Below are positions 25,223 through 39,189 of a stretch of 64,000 bases of DNA, one piece after another. This DNA comes from Albula goreensis (lineage: Eukaryota; Chordata; Actinopteri; Albuliformes; Albulidae). Under the pieces are notes generated by a model. The model was not told the DNA's origin. It saw nothing but the letters and a program-made list of their open reading frames with translations, and did not search any database. Location of the stretch: assembly GCA_022829145.1 (NCBI GenBank), contig CM040764.1, positions 11,056,049 to 11,120,048 of the forward strand, written 5' to 3'. A program made the translations under genes and the position numbers. How positions within the stretch are numbered: the first letter of the stretch is position 1; every line of letters starts with the position of its first letter.

Positions 25223-25749
25223 TATTACCAGAGCAGGAAGCTCAGTGGTGTTGATCTATATTGTGAGGAAAGGAATGCTTTTCCAAGCAGCTACACTCAA
25301 TAACCAGCAGTTCAAGTCTCCAGTGCCACTCTGAGGAATGATTTTATGCGCAGTAAGTAGCGCAATCTGATACTGAACCCAACTCTTTGCACAATAAATG
25401 TCTGTCCTGGGAGGTGCTGTATAGTACTGTGTGTGTGCATGTCTGTGTGAGTGTGAGTATGCATATATGAACACAAGGTACATTGGATGTTCATACGTGT
25501 GCGTATGTGTGTATGTGTTGGGGGGGCGGGGGAGGTGGGTTTGTGAGCATTTTACTGGGATACTAAAATATTAATATTTGATGTACTAGCATATAAAATA
25601 TAGAGACTTTTACAGTATGTCATATTGTATGTACTTATGACTTGCGCAATATTATAGCTGAAGGTTTTAGTCCTCCAGGTTTTAAAAAATGTATGGCATT
25701 GGCCTCTGCAATCAGCCAACTTAAATAACATCACATTATATAATGGATT
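25223..25749. repeat. Noncoding with GT-rich imperfect simple repeat
   Basis: 25425-25530 is a degenerate GT/GTAT tract ending in a G-rich run ('ttgggggggcgggggagg' near 25518). The rest is AT-rich. The opposite-strand His/Thr-rich frames at 25256-25494 are translations of this tract. Confidence 0.75.
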
Positions 25750-26240
25750 CTTATTGCAACCTAGATCTCCATTGCCCTCACACACCAGGGGGATCCTCCA
25801 TCTTACCCTCTCCTTGCCCTATCGAATAACCCGCCCCACACAATCTATCAGAGATGTGTATCACAGCAAAACTCCCTGTTCCTGCAAAGTCTCCGCTGAT
25901 CGAACGCACGTCCAGGAAAAGACTCTTTTGAGACAAAACAGAGAGACGTGATTAAACAGGAAGAACTGTGATGTGAAGAGCGAGAGTGTTTCCATATCTC
26001 CCGATTTCCGCTTTCATTTCTTTCGCACTGAAGACCTTCCAGCGCTTTCCGTGGCATGGCCGTCCACATTGAGACATTCTGCTGAATCTGTCCATTGGGC
26101 TGCCACCGTTAAGATAAGCGATTATTCAGCAATAAAGTTTTAATTATATGCTGCTCGCAGGCAGCGGGAATGGCAGGGCTAGAGAGGGATAGCGGAAGCC
26201 ATGATCGATTTGTGAGCATGGCTGTTTGATTACCGTGACC
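25750..26240. other. Conserved-looking noncoding block
   Basis: One of the more convincing blocks: nearly 500 bp of complex sequence with many CpGs ('ctccgctgatcgaacgcacg' near 25890, 'cccgatttccgctttc' near 26000), a GATA site 'ttaagataagcg' near 26108 and homeodomain words. No coding frame fits. Enhancer role is inferred. Confidence 0.38.
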
Positions 26241-26244
26241 ACAA

Positions 26245-26245
26245 C

Positions 26246-26278
<33 letters not shown>

Positions 26279-26281
26279 ACA
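26245..26281. repeat. (CA)n microsatellite
   Basis: About 18 CA units with one TA interruption at about 26274. Confidence 0.95.
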
Positions 26282-26676
26282 ATAAACAAAAATGATGTTC
26301 ACTCCAACCTTTCAACTGTTACAAATCTAGCTATACATGTGCACGTAACATAAATGTTTTACACATACATGGTATGCATGTTTATAGTATGCATGTATGT
26401 ATGTATGCAGTTTCTCATTTATATACAACTTTTCTTTAATTTTGTAATATATTCCTATGTTCTAATTTCATAATTCATACATTACAATCATATGCAATAT
26501 ATTCTAATAGAGCAGATTCAATTATTTGTCAAGATATTAGCATTTTTTTTTCTTTACCCTTGCTAAGGCAAAATTTGCCCCCTTGAATTTTCAAGGTATT
26601 TCTTTCTGCCCGGGTGTTCATGTTGACAGTCCTAAACTCATTTAGTGTACCTGTTTTACTGATGTTCAGGTCTTAT
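26282..26676. other. AT-rich noncoding sequence
   Basis: Contains degenerate ATGT/ATGC repeats (26365-26410, 'gcatgtatgtatgtatgc') and nothing else recognised. Confidence 0.6.
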
Positions 26677-26706
26677 TGACTGACTGACTGACTGACTGAC
26701 TGACTG
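26677..26706. repeat. (TGAC)7 microsatellite
   Basis: Seven and a half perfect TGAC units. Confidence 0.97.
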
Positions 26707-26810
26707 TCATTGCACATGAGTCTAAGACCATACAAATACATTTTTGAGAGGCTTTTATCTTTTATATATTCAGAGGATTAAAATTATATTATGCAATACT
26801 GTATGTGACA

Positions 26811-26841
<31 letters not shown>

Positions 26842-27429
26842 CTGAGTTTGAGTGTTGGGTCCTGTTAGACTATATGTTCCACAAAGAGGTGGTGCGTGTC
26901 AGTGTGTGTGCGCTCTACATTAAATCTAAGAGATTAGCTCTCATGACACATTCTGAAGCTAAGCTTCCTAACCCCTGGGTTTTCACCTGGCTTTGAGTGC
27001 CCAAATAAACCTTGAACAAAGTGTCCTTCTTGAATACCGATTTCCCTATTCCCTCGCTGTTGAGTAAAGAAAGGGATTGACTTTGTCTTCTTAACCCCAG
27101 TAACACACCATGTATGGATGTAAACAAGACTCTTGGCATTATATTAAAAGCTTTCTCTCTGAATATTTATGCAGTAAAGAACAAATGTATTTTCAGTTTA
27201 CCTCTCCACTGGCTCCTTTGAAATAATTATGAGCAATTGTAATTTTAAGCTTTGTATTACCAACCTAAAGAAACAGGAGCATCATCAAATGTTACATTTT
27301 CATAATTAAGTGATGGAAATGTTTTGTTCAGTTCCATATTTATAGTTTCACAGTTCACATATGTCTCTATAATTATCTCAATAATTATATTGCATTATTA
27401 ATTACTCCATTTTGGATTTGCTCAAAGCT
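26707..27429. other. Noncoding, with (GT)14 at 26814-26841
   Basis: A perfect GT run of about 14 units lies at 26814-26841. The remainder is AT-rich without recognised genes. Opposite frames at 26805-26996 and 26915-27139 overlap and are treated as chance. Confidence 0.6.
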
Positions 27430-27729
27430 CTGCAATCACCTCCCCACAACAGTCAATGAAGCCGAGGTGTGACTTCCTCCCTACAACCCAGCAGCTATTT
27501 TTCACCTTACAGGCTTCATATTACCTCAGGAGAGAGGGAGCATCAATTAGCCAAGAGCTAAATCGCTCACTGATGACAACTGTTAGCCTGTGGTGTCTGG
27601 AACATCATTGGCAGGAGCTAATGAAGTGGTAACCCGGGAAACATTGGCTGACATATTCCGCCTGTGATGGGGCGAGGCCGCTGTGTGCAGCCACAGTGAA
27701 CTCTCACTGATACTCCCAGTTTGCCATCT
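27430..27729. other. Conserved-looking noncoding sequence
   Basis: Unique, moderately complex segment directly upstream of the interspersed repeat. It includes 'agcatcaattagccaag' and CpG-bearing 'ggggcgaggccg'. No coding evidence. Confidence 0.25.
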
Positions 27730-28043
27730 TTCAAATGAAAAGTTAAACCAAGGTCCTGACTCACCGTGGTCTTTAATATTCCAGTGGCAATCATTACAAA
27801 GAGTAGGGGGCTCCCCAACGTCCCAGCAGAATTCCCAGCCTGCCACCGAATCATCCCACAGTTTAATTGGCTCAATATTTCCCTCTCTCTCTCCGCCTCA
27901 GATGACATGGGGTTGAATATTCTTGCATAAAATGGCTGCTATGATTCACCAAGCTGTGTGCTCCACATTAGCGGTGGTTAAGTCTCTCCTTTAGTATAAA
28001 GCTCTTTGAGATCCTGAAACTGAAAGTGCTATGTAAATACAAC
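27730..28043 (+). repeat. Diverged fish interspersed repeat with LINE/SINE-type 3' tail
   Basis: The segment matches, in order and with many substitutions, a common fish repeat as I remember it: 'gaggtcctgactc..tgtggtc' (here 27761-27772), 'aaagagtaggg' (27798-27808), 'caaattccca' (here 'cagaattccca'), 'atggctgc' (27932), 'gctgcacattg..ggtgg' (here 'gtgctccacattagcggtgg'), and the tail 'aaagctctttgag' plus 'agtgctatgtaaata' (28009-28039), which parallels the 'aaagcgctttgag...gcgctatataaat' end. Exact family name not assigned. High divergence suggests an old insertion. Confidence 0.65.
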
Positions 28044-28199
28044 AAAAACATAATTCTGAAGTGATTATATAAATGTATCTGTGGTGACTAATGACATAGG
28101 TGGGGCTCAGACCTTCGTCTGGAGGGCCCAAATTCTGACTATTTTAACATACTAAGTAACCATCTTAAATAAGTTTCCTCCCGGCCTTCCCTCTCAGAT
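28044..28199. other. Short noncoding spacer
   Basis: No recognised feature. Confidence 0.6.
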
Positions 28200-28600
28200 T
28201 TAGCATTCCTCCCAGTCATGACCCTGTGTTGGAAGTGCATGGAGTGAATTTAATGCTCTCTTAATGCACCGAGCTGACAGCTTCATTAACCTGGCTGCTG
28301 CACTCCTGTGCATATCATTGCCAACTTTCTGCATTCTCTGACACGCCCTGTCAGCTCACAATTGCACACTACGGCCACCGATGGTGGCAATAAACTGTGA
28401 TCTCCATGTGCGCACACGGACTGGCCAATCAGATGCCGAGACCGCAGTCAGCACACCAGCATTTGTTTCCCAAGTTTGTGAAGTCCTTGAACTGTCGAAA
28501 CATTGCAGAAATAATCACAAAACTGGCTTGATTTGGGCCTCCCTATCCGTGAACATATTTAATCAGATTGCTCTTTTCTGCAATAAATTCTGAGATATAA
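28200..28600. other. Conserved-looking noncoding block
   Basis: Complex unique sequence with ATTTAATGCTCTCTTAATG words, an inverted CCAAT ('actggccaatcag', 28420-28432) and several CpGs. The plus-strand frame 28381-28593 has no recognisable domain. Confidence 0.32.
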
Positions 28601-31429
28601 TTGTAGTCTACTTGACCCCACATTTGGTCTTTACTTAATGATGTACCTGTTATGTAAGATGTTTTTGTGTGATATGCTCATTTACAGATTTACCGGTATT
28701 TAATTAAATGCCTCCATGGTGTCTTAACGATGGGTCTACTAGAGAATAAAATTCAAGGAAAATATCATATCAGCTTGTTTAAAGGGCCACCTTCCATAAT
28801 GAATGCTTGCACATATTACACATTTTTACACACAGCAATATGTACTATAGATAGAGTACAGGTGTGTGTACATGTAAACAAGTAAGTGTGGTGTAACTGA
28901 CTCTTGCTTAATACCACTAAGAAATATATTTATTTCATAAGTGCATTTACTATGAGTGATTTTGTTTGCCTTAGATTCAAACAACATTTGTCTTTAACTT
29001 GTACCAGAACAGTTTGGCAAGTTAATAAGCATGATAAAGCAACTAAGCAAACTGTGTTGTTGAAGATAAACATACTTTATTAGGAGCCAAAGTTGAGGAC
29101 AAATGTTAATGGAATACTGACCTGTACCTAATATTACTTATGACATTACTTTGTTTTAATTTTCAAGTGTCTCAGTTCGATTATTGATTGATTGATTGCT
29201 TGCTTGATTGAACACGCGAGCCCTGATTACTTACAGGTGTGGCCACTCTACAAAAGCTCTCATGTTCCACACCACAAGAAATATTGAGATAGCTTGACAT
29301 AGAAGCTGCTGATAGATACTGCATTTCCCACACAAAACAGTCTTATCGTAATCCCTTTTTTAACTTCACCTCACAGCCCAGTCACTATGACTGAGTCCTG
29401 GCTTGTTAGCTTTTATTAATAGCAATTATATGAGGCAGTATAGCAGAGAAATCCATTGCTAGCACAAGCTAACAGCACCAGCTCATAAAAAGGTCTCCTT
29501 CATTTACGATTATGGCCAGTGGCTCTAAAACATTACAGCAAAACCCTTGACAAAAGGAGAAAGTCCTAGCATAAGATACATTCATATAATACAGATGTTA
29601 ATTGACCATTCTCCACTGTGCTCCACTGTCCAAGTGGTCTGACTGAGCACTTGTTATGTAAATTACGTTTGAAATGTTATTTACTGAGTAAACTACCTGG
29701 TGAATGAAACGTAATTCATGACTGAAGCCTGAAATTAACCTGAAGTCCATCTTCACCCACGATTGGTTAATAAATGCGGAGCTTTAATTTTTAAGGTGAG
29801 ATGTATTAAGTGGGTACCACAAATATGTATTTACAGAAATTTGTGTGTGCAGGCATTTAAGGGACACTTGCAACATTTTTCTACTGCTTGCAGGTATTTC
29901 CAGTCAGTCAAAAATGCTTTCATGCTCTCAGAATGAAGAATGCATGCCACAAAATCAAAGTGCATCAAAGCAGAATACTTTGTCACAAAGGTGCACTAAA
30001 AACTATGTGTCAATATAGCCTGAGCGTATGCTTGTTTAACAAAGTTTTTCTGTGGTGTGTTTTTCATGATGATGCAGTTTGGAATATGAAAGTGTGTGTA
30101 AATCACAGCAGGAGGTACAATCATTTCCTTTTAGATAACATTTGACTAGCAAGGCAGAAATCATTTTTACCAATGCTCATTTACAAACGCTCATCACACA
30201 GACAGATTCTGGCAAAGAAGTTCTGTAAATAATGCAAATCAGAGCAGGATTAAGGCACTTGGACTAAATGTAAAAAATACAAATATAAAAAAAGGTGTAA
30301 ACCCAATGTGATGAACTGTAATGGCTGCAATTTCATCTCCTTGTCTGCCCCTAGCTGCTCTTCCAGCCCCAGCTCACCCGTCCTCCTTTTATCGTCAGAT
30401 ATGGGCCGATCTTTGGCAGATTCTGTGTTTAGCATTCACACGCACAGCAGAGCTTTATGTTTATCCTCACCACTATCACTCCAGGCTTTTTCTGATGGGG
30501 GTCTTAGGGCTGGGATCTATATAAAGCTGCATATGTGTGACAACAACAAATACACAAATACGATTAAATTGATTTATCTTTTTCCCTCTCATTTTTTCTA
30601 GTCCAGTCTGCGAGCTATATACGATGACCAGTGAACATTTATGGAGATTTTTAAACCAATATGATACGTTTCAGCAAGCTTCTTAATTAAGATGTTATTA
30701 TTTTTCATACATGGCTGCATACTTCATTATGCCTTTTATTTCAAAACTGTATACTAATATATGCATATGTATAAGAGTGGATAAGTAACTGAGGTTTTGT
30801 GACTATCAATATAAAATATGCCTTATTCAGCTTTGCTGACATTCAGACAGGAAGTCACTTTATAATGCCCTCCTAGAATTGCATTCATTACACAAGATAT
30901 CTTTTAATAGCATGAGTAGACCTTCACCAGTGTGGCGGTTTATTAGGTCAGTACAATTTCCATGTAATCCTTGCCAAGAATAATCACCAATTACACTTTG
31001 CTGCAAATTATAACTACGCCATTGTACCCTGCTTGATAGCGCCGTCCCTGTGGATAAGATTACAATGCACATATATTCCCCCTGGTGGAGTATGGTGTGT
31101 AATCTGTGTGAGGCATGCCCCTTTTTTCACACTGACTGCCTGCACTTTCCACATAATGAATGCCCTTTCCTGTCTTTACTGCCTGCTTATCATAACTAAT
31201 GATTGAATTTCACCTCAACAGCTCGTTATGCATTATATAAATTCAATATATTGTGTGATAAACACTTTTCTGTGGTCGGTTTCCACCTTAAATGCTTAAA
31301 ATGTAGTAGCAGTTCTTTGTACTGTTGTTAGTAGCCATTTGAATTCTGTTTGATATTGTTCAGTAAATATATTCTCAACACATTATTATTCTAGTTTTTT
31401 TTTGTACTTCTTAAGTCTGTAAAACTTGA
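28601..31429. other. AT-rich noncoding sequence with small simple repeat
   Basis: (GATT)n at 29179-29210 is imperfect. 29380-29560 is moderately complex and may be regulatory. Frames at 29888-30145 and 30250-30601 are short and unrecognised. Nothing else found. Confidence 0.5.
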
Positions 31430-32000
31430 TGGACTTCAGCCTCGATAGTTAACATTATCACGAACAGTGGTCACAAGGTCTTGGCAGTCGCAAGTATTAA
31501 GCACTAGCCCGCTAATGTATTCTTCTTTTCTCCTTCAAAAGTGCAAAGGTCAACATTCGTGTGATTAAACGGTCAATTTCTCACATCCCCAATAAGTTCA
31601 TGTCCAGTGAAATGCGGAGAGTCGCTGAGTTGTCCGTGACATTTTCAAATGAGGGGAGACCACAAATAAAAAAAGAAAACAGGTTAGCAATTACCCTTAA
31701 CTGCAAATGTGCGGAGAGACAATGTCAATAGATTTCTTTGTTAATTGACAGTTGGGATGGCTCACTGCTCTGCTGGTTCTGTGTTTAGATTAGGCTGTTT
31801 GTTTTTTAAGCTGCACTTGGCTTAATTTTGTCAAGGAGAACGGGTCTAATTGAATGTCAGATTAAAATCCTGATATCTAAATAATCGTTTAAACTAATAA
31901 AGTGCAAAGGTGACGGTAGATCATCGTAATGAATCACAACGGTCAGGGGAAAGAGTTTTCATGATGGCTTCATCTCTCTCCTCATTTGGATTGTGAACTA
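31430..32000. other. Conserved-looking noncoding block with repeated AAGTGCAAAGGT
   Basis: Complex AT-balanced sequence without usable frames. The 12-mer AAGTGCAAAGGT occurs at 31539-31550 and again at 31900-31911. The first copy extends to CAAAGGTCA (31544-31552), a direct-repeat or monomer type site for nuclear receptors of the HNF4/COUP-TF class (family knowledge). Also present are ATTGACAG-type TALE words near 31745 and CGTTTAA words. Enhancer role inferred. Confidence 0.4.
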
Positions 32001-33668
<1,668 letters not shown>

Positions 33669-33669
<1 letters not shown>

Positions 33670-36290
33670 CGTAATGTTGCCTGGGAATCTCCACTGTTAA
33701 CATTTCTGCCTTGCTGTGACTCATTCCCTGCAGTTCTGTTCATTCCCTCTCTGAAGATCTGTGCTGCTGTCTCTTTGCTTTACTAGCAGGATATCATAAA
33801 ATAAAATGATTATAATCATAAATCTATATCTGGCAGTGCACATCTGTCTATTTTATAGCACCACATGTAAAGTTACATTGTGCCAATTGTCTTTGGCAAA
33901 AAAATCCCACTGTTATCATTTATCATTCTACTCTTCCACTGTTCTACATTCATTTCCAAACACAAATGGTTTGTTTTCTTTAAAAGCAAGGATTCTGAAC
34001 ACACTTAAAATGCAGAAAACATAGTCACATTCTCATTAACTCCTACCCTGGATATCAAAGGCATGAATTCTATATATAATTCGAAAGCCATTTGGGAATA
34101 GGAGATTTACAAGGAAATGCATAAATGCAAATATATGAAAAATTTTATCTCCACTAATGGGAGGAGGATGTGGGAGCAACTTATTCATTCACACTAGTTT
34201 TTCATTTTGAGTGGTGTTAGCCAGCCTTAAGTAATCTACGTCAGAGACTGACATGGGGGGTTTTCTCTGAGGCACTAGTAATTTACATGCACAATCTAAA
34301 GTAATTCAGAATGATCACAAATACCTTTAAATCTTGAGTTTGGTTGATCGACACGGCACAACTATTAGAATAAGGAGACAGCAATTTGTAAGCACGTTCA
34401 TGAACGTATATTTTGTGTTAGAGCGTTGAGGAGTGATTTGAAAGGTACTGTGTATTTTGTTGATTTAAATATTAAGTGATGAGTGTAGGTCTGTCCGTAA
34501 GGCAATCTCGAGACTTCCGCTACTTTGGCTGTATGCTAATGCAGCCAGGGCTCTGAGAGAGAATTACTGTATGGCCAGTCCTTCTTTGCTGACTTCTCTG
34601 CTGCAAAGGCCTATTGGTAAGGCTTTTAAGCAGAAAACAGCTTCCAGCACTCAGTCTTTCTTGAGAGTCTTTCATGACTAGCGTTTTAGCGAACAGATAG
34701 ATTAGCCTTGCTGCTGCCGCCTCCTGCTGTTGGCCCATAGCTTAAGGGACATATGTCCATCTGTGACAGGCAGCATGCTTTGTCATAAAGTTGAGGACTG
34801 TCTTCTCAAGTGCCTGCGGAAGGAGGAAGGAAGCAGAGTGTACAGTGCACACTCAAGCGCTTAGTGGTGTGTTGTGTTGTGTTGAATACAACCTGTCCTG
34901 ATTGGTTAAGTTTGAACAGGCTGCTTACTTCAAACTCAAAACTATTGGTTAAGTTTGAGCTGACAGTGATGATGTCACACATGATTTATTAAGAATAGTG
35001 AGAATCTGTCAGTCAGGCGAGGGACTTATCCCTCTCTTGTCACTCCTTCTCTGAAGAAATGAAGAGTCAGGAGTCCACATTCCTGAAGCAGGCCATCCTT
35101 TAAATTACCGAGCATGCTCAGTAATCCTGGGCCCCTGTCTGACAGATTGAGAAAGATTTCTTTTCTTTGAGGAAAGAGGAAAAAGTAATGATGAAAATGT
35201 TCAATTGAAATGTGACAATGTGACATGCATACGCTATAATAGTCAGACCCGAAATCAAGAAACCCATCTTAAGGACAAATATGCTATTTAATCAAACAAA
35301 ATTTACATATAAATGGATTCAATCAGACCAACCTGTTGCATTCATTTATTCTGATAATGTTTTTCCCTGCATTCTGCGCAATGATGCCACCCTAATTTTC
35401 TGGATCTTGGGGAAAATAACACGTACTTAACAGAGAGACCCAGGAAAATCTCACCTAATAATCATGGAAAATGAGAATGAGGTTTGATGAGCTCTCCCCC
35501 AAAAAGCAAACAAATATCTCAACCAGTCAATATTTGTGTCACGATACAATAAAGTGAGGCATTCTGGGTAAAATAACTGCCATTACATAAATAAATATTA
35601 GACACACATTACAAATGCTTACACAGCTTTCTTTGTGGAACTTTGTAGCAAACTCCATTAAGTTGCATGTTTTCCAGGGGGAAAATGAAGGTTAATAGTT
35701 TCACTGAGGTCCGCCTCTCCCTACCCACCTCCTGTGACCACCCCGTCTGTTCCTATAAACCCAAATGAAGGATCTAAAATTGCGTTACTAAGTTATTTTC
35801 ATTTTCTCTGTTGGAAAGGGGTGAACATTTATCAGTGCTGGAGAAGGCAACCACTGCAATCCCTCGAGATATCATAAATTCAATACATTCATATTGGCCA
35901 GGCTCTGAAGTACATCTGAAAATTCCCTAAGTCAGACGTTTTTCTGGGTGGAGGGTGGGGGTTGGGGGCTGGGGGGCGGGGCGAGTGATACATGGGGTCT
36001 GAGGGCTGGGGTTTATTTCTATGCCGGCCCTTTTCCCGTCAGATAAGCGGCCCGTTAATTCCTTCCACTGGTCTAATGTGTTTTTAATGTAGTTTGTGAC
36101 TTATGTTGCTGTCAGCGTCGTGACCATGTAGAGATGCCAAGATGCTATTGGGCTACAAATGGAATCGGAGAAACGTGCCAGAGATGAATAAATCAAAAAG
36201 GTGGGGTGGGGGGGGTTGCACTAAGAGTTATATTTGAACAGATAAGATGACAGAAATGCTGTCAGGGAAGTCTGTGGGCCTTGTGAAAGA
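33669..36290. other. Noncoding sequence
   Basis: Includes a direct repeat ATTGGTTAAGTTTGA at 34901-34915 and 34944-34958, a TGTGT-type tract near 34867-34882, a moderately complex segment at 34500-34760, and G-rich sequence near 35948-35985 and 36202-36216. No gene recognised. Confidence 0.5.
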
Positions 36291-36324
36291 TAATAATAAT
36301 AATAATAATAATCATAATAATAAT
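36291..36324. repeat. (AAT)n microsatellite
   Basis: About 11 TAA units with one 'atc' interruption at about 36312. Confidence 0.95.
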
Positions 36325-36544
36325 GACTGCATTTGGGCCGCCTTGCAGGTGGGTGGGACAGAGAAGTGACGGGGGTCAGGTGACAGTTGTGCAGTCAAAT
36401 TCATGAGCTGTAATTTCTTTTTTTTAATCTGCAAGAATAATAAAATTCCACTTACCTGTACTTCCCATGTACTGGTCGTCCATCGGGGGTGGACGACTAT
36501 AAAACCAACCTGGGTCAGCCAGGGGCCGGTGGTAAGCCTCAGTG

Positions 36545-36632
36545 AGCTCCCAAAGCATGCTGGGATAGGCTCCAACCCCCATGACCCTGGATTGGATGAT
36601 GAAATTATAAATAGTTAATGCATAAATGGATA
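36545..36632 (+). repeat. 3' end of a fish interspersed repeat ('gctgggataggctcca' tail)
   Basis: The stretch 'gctgggataggctccaac' (36559-36576) followed by 'ccccatgaccctggattgg' and an A/T tail with 'ataaatgga' (36622-36630) reproduces the well-known end of an abundant fish retroposon, where the tail normally has ATGG units. Only the 3' part is clear; upstream 36440-36545 is too diverged to assign. The head of the same kind of element appears separately at 49600. Confidence 0.72.
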
Positions 36633-37249
36633 ATAATAAATGATAATAATATATTTCATTCATATTACTCTTCACAGTTAACCTTGAGGCATGTCAGCAT
36701 ACAGCCCCAGATGGGGAGTGGGGGTGGGGGTGTAAGAGGACCTGAGTGTTAAGGCGTATAGGTCTGTGCGAGTGCATGCACGTGGTGCATTTCATCACTA
36801 ATACTACCATGCATCTACTTTTCTTTTATTTCCCTTATTTTTCAAAGCTTAATTGCACAGCAGTAAAATAATTTCCCTTCACATTTCCTGTGGCGCAGCA
36901 TTGTAGAAGCGCTTTCAATTTATAATACTATGAGTGCTTCCTTTTAACTCCGAAAAGCCTTTGGGCTCTCGAGGAGCACCATATGATTCAAGCCCACACT
37001 TTTGTTCAAAGCTGCCCCCTCCCTCAGGGTTATCGAGACCTGAAAACTTCCAATTGTCACGCACCGCTGTAGTTCCCTCCAGCCACCCGCGGGACGTCCT
37101 CACGGCAAAAAAAGAAGAATAAGATTTTTTAAAAATCCAACGCCGTCCCTTTTCAAACATTGTCAATCCCTGCGACCTCCCCAATTCATCGATGAGTTTC
37201 CAGTTTTCACAAACAAGCTTCTCGCATCCGTCAGCATGTCTGTCTTCCA
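36633..37249. other. Noncoding sequence with complex part at 36900-37200
   Basis: G-rich simple sequence near 36714-36735. 36930-37200 is complex and CpG-retaining ('cgatgagtttcc', 'gcgggacgtcctcacgg'); frames open on both strands (36915-37184 minus, 36934-37122 plus) are not recognisable. Probably regulatory, leading into the CpG patch. Confidence 0.35.
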
Positions 37250-37490
37250 GTCACGATTTGAGGGAGAGGGACAGATAAAAAACGCTGTGCGGCGCGGAGC
37301 GGTGACACGCATGGCCACAGCCACCGAACGCACAGTACATCAGCCCTTAAGGTGAGGACGCCCCCCTTATATCTCCGCCGCCCCCCTGCCCCCCGGCGGG
37401 TGACAGCTCTCTGAGTGGGGTTTCCACTCGGCTAGCTCTGCTACTCTGCCCCGCGCGCTGCTATAAATTGCTGCTGGAGGGTAACATATT
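37250..37490 (+). promoter_or_regulatory. CpG-rich patch with ATG, splice donor and TATA-like word
   Basis: By hand I count about 18 CpG dinucleotides in some 230 bp, far denser than the surroundings. An ATG at 37311 opens 41 bases without a stop (peptide start MATATERTVHQPL) and reaches a good donor TTAAG/GTGAGG at 37351/37352. A TATA-like CTATAAATT lies at 37461-37469, downstream of that ATG, so it would serve a different start. This could be an unannotated first exon, an alternative promoter or a CpG-rich enhancer. I do not recognise the peptide. Confidence 0.3.
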
Positions 37491-38471
37491 ACCATCTATA
37501 CAGTAATGCAGAGGCAAAGGCTAACAAACACTTTGTGCTTTTACAGTGGAAGGACACAAGAGTTCAGATATGCATTGTGTATAGTTATGTACATACACAC
37601 ATGCACTCACATAAGCAGAAACACATTCACATACATATTCATGCACACCTTGTGTCAATGTCCGCGGCCACGTAACTAAATGTTAATAAAGATCCATTTT
37701 TGCATTTGATTGTTTGGTGAGGGCTGAAGGAGAGGAATAAAGGGGGAGGGGCGTGTGCGACAGATGAGCGAACAATCGCAAGGCGACCTTAGCAGGACAG
37801 AGAAGGGTAGATCTTTTGGCAACATAAAAAGAACATGATAAACACAATGGACCATTTTATTACATCATAAGCACTGCACAATAGAATCACTGCGGAGTAC
37901 ATACATTAATCTGAGTGCATGACGAAAGCCTCAAGGCAACATATTCTACATTTTCACACCATGCTGACAATAAAGCTCAAGGACTTTCATATTATGAAGA
38001 GTCTATATTATATGAAAAGGTGGCAGTGAAAAACAACACAGTCAAAGCATTTTTTCCTTCAGGTTTTCATTTCAATTTTTCTCCCTCCTGTAGTGGCAGT
38101 TCAGGCCAAGGTAGGAGCCATTTTATGATCTTCACACTGCATCTGCCTTCTCTATATCCTACTGCACTCACATTCTCTCCCATTAAATTTTACACATTCT
38201 TTAAATCTGCTCCAAGACAGTGTTTAACTCTGGTAGAGTACATCTTTGCTCGATCTGACTCATCAGCTCTGCTGGAGTTTAATTAAGTCTGTTAGGAGTT
38301 GGTTTTATGAAGATAATTTTTTCTGTGTTCATTTTAAACCTGCAGTATTGAAGGACTCTGCAGAAACACGTAGTGGGCTTCAGAGACAGTGACGGACATT
38401 TTAGGGCATGAATGAATCATGTTACTCCAACACAAGATTTTACGATTTTACATACAATCCTATACCATACA
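37491..38471. other. Noncoding sequence
   Basis: 37590-37645 is a degenerate CA-rich tract. The plus-strand frame 37915-38286 (123 codons) has no recognisable domain and an AT-rich, chance-like composition. Confidence 0.5.
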
Positions 38472-39189
<718 letters not shown>

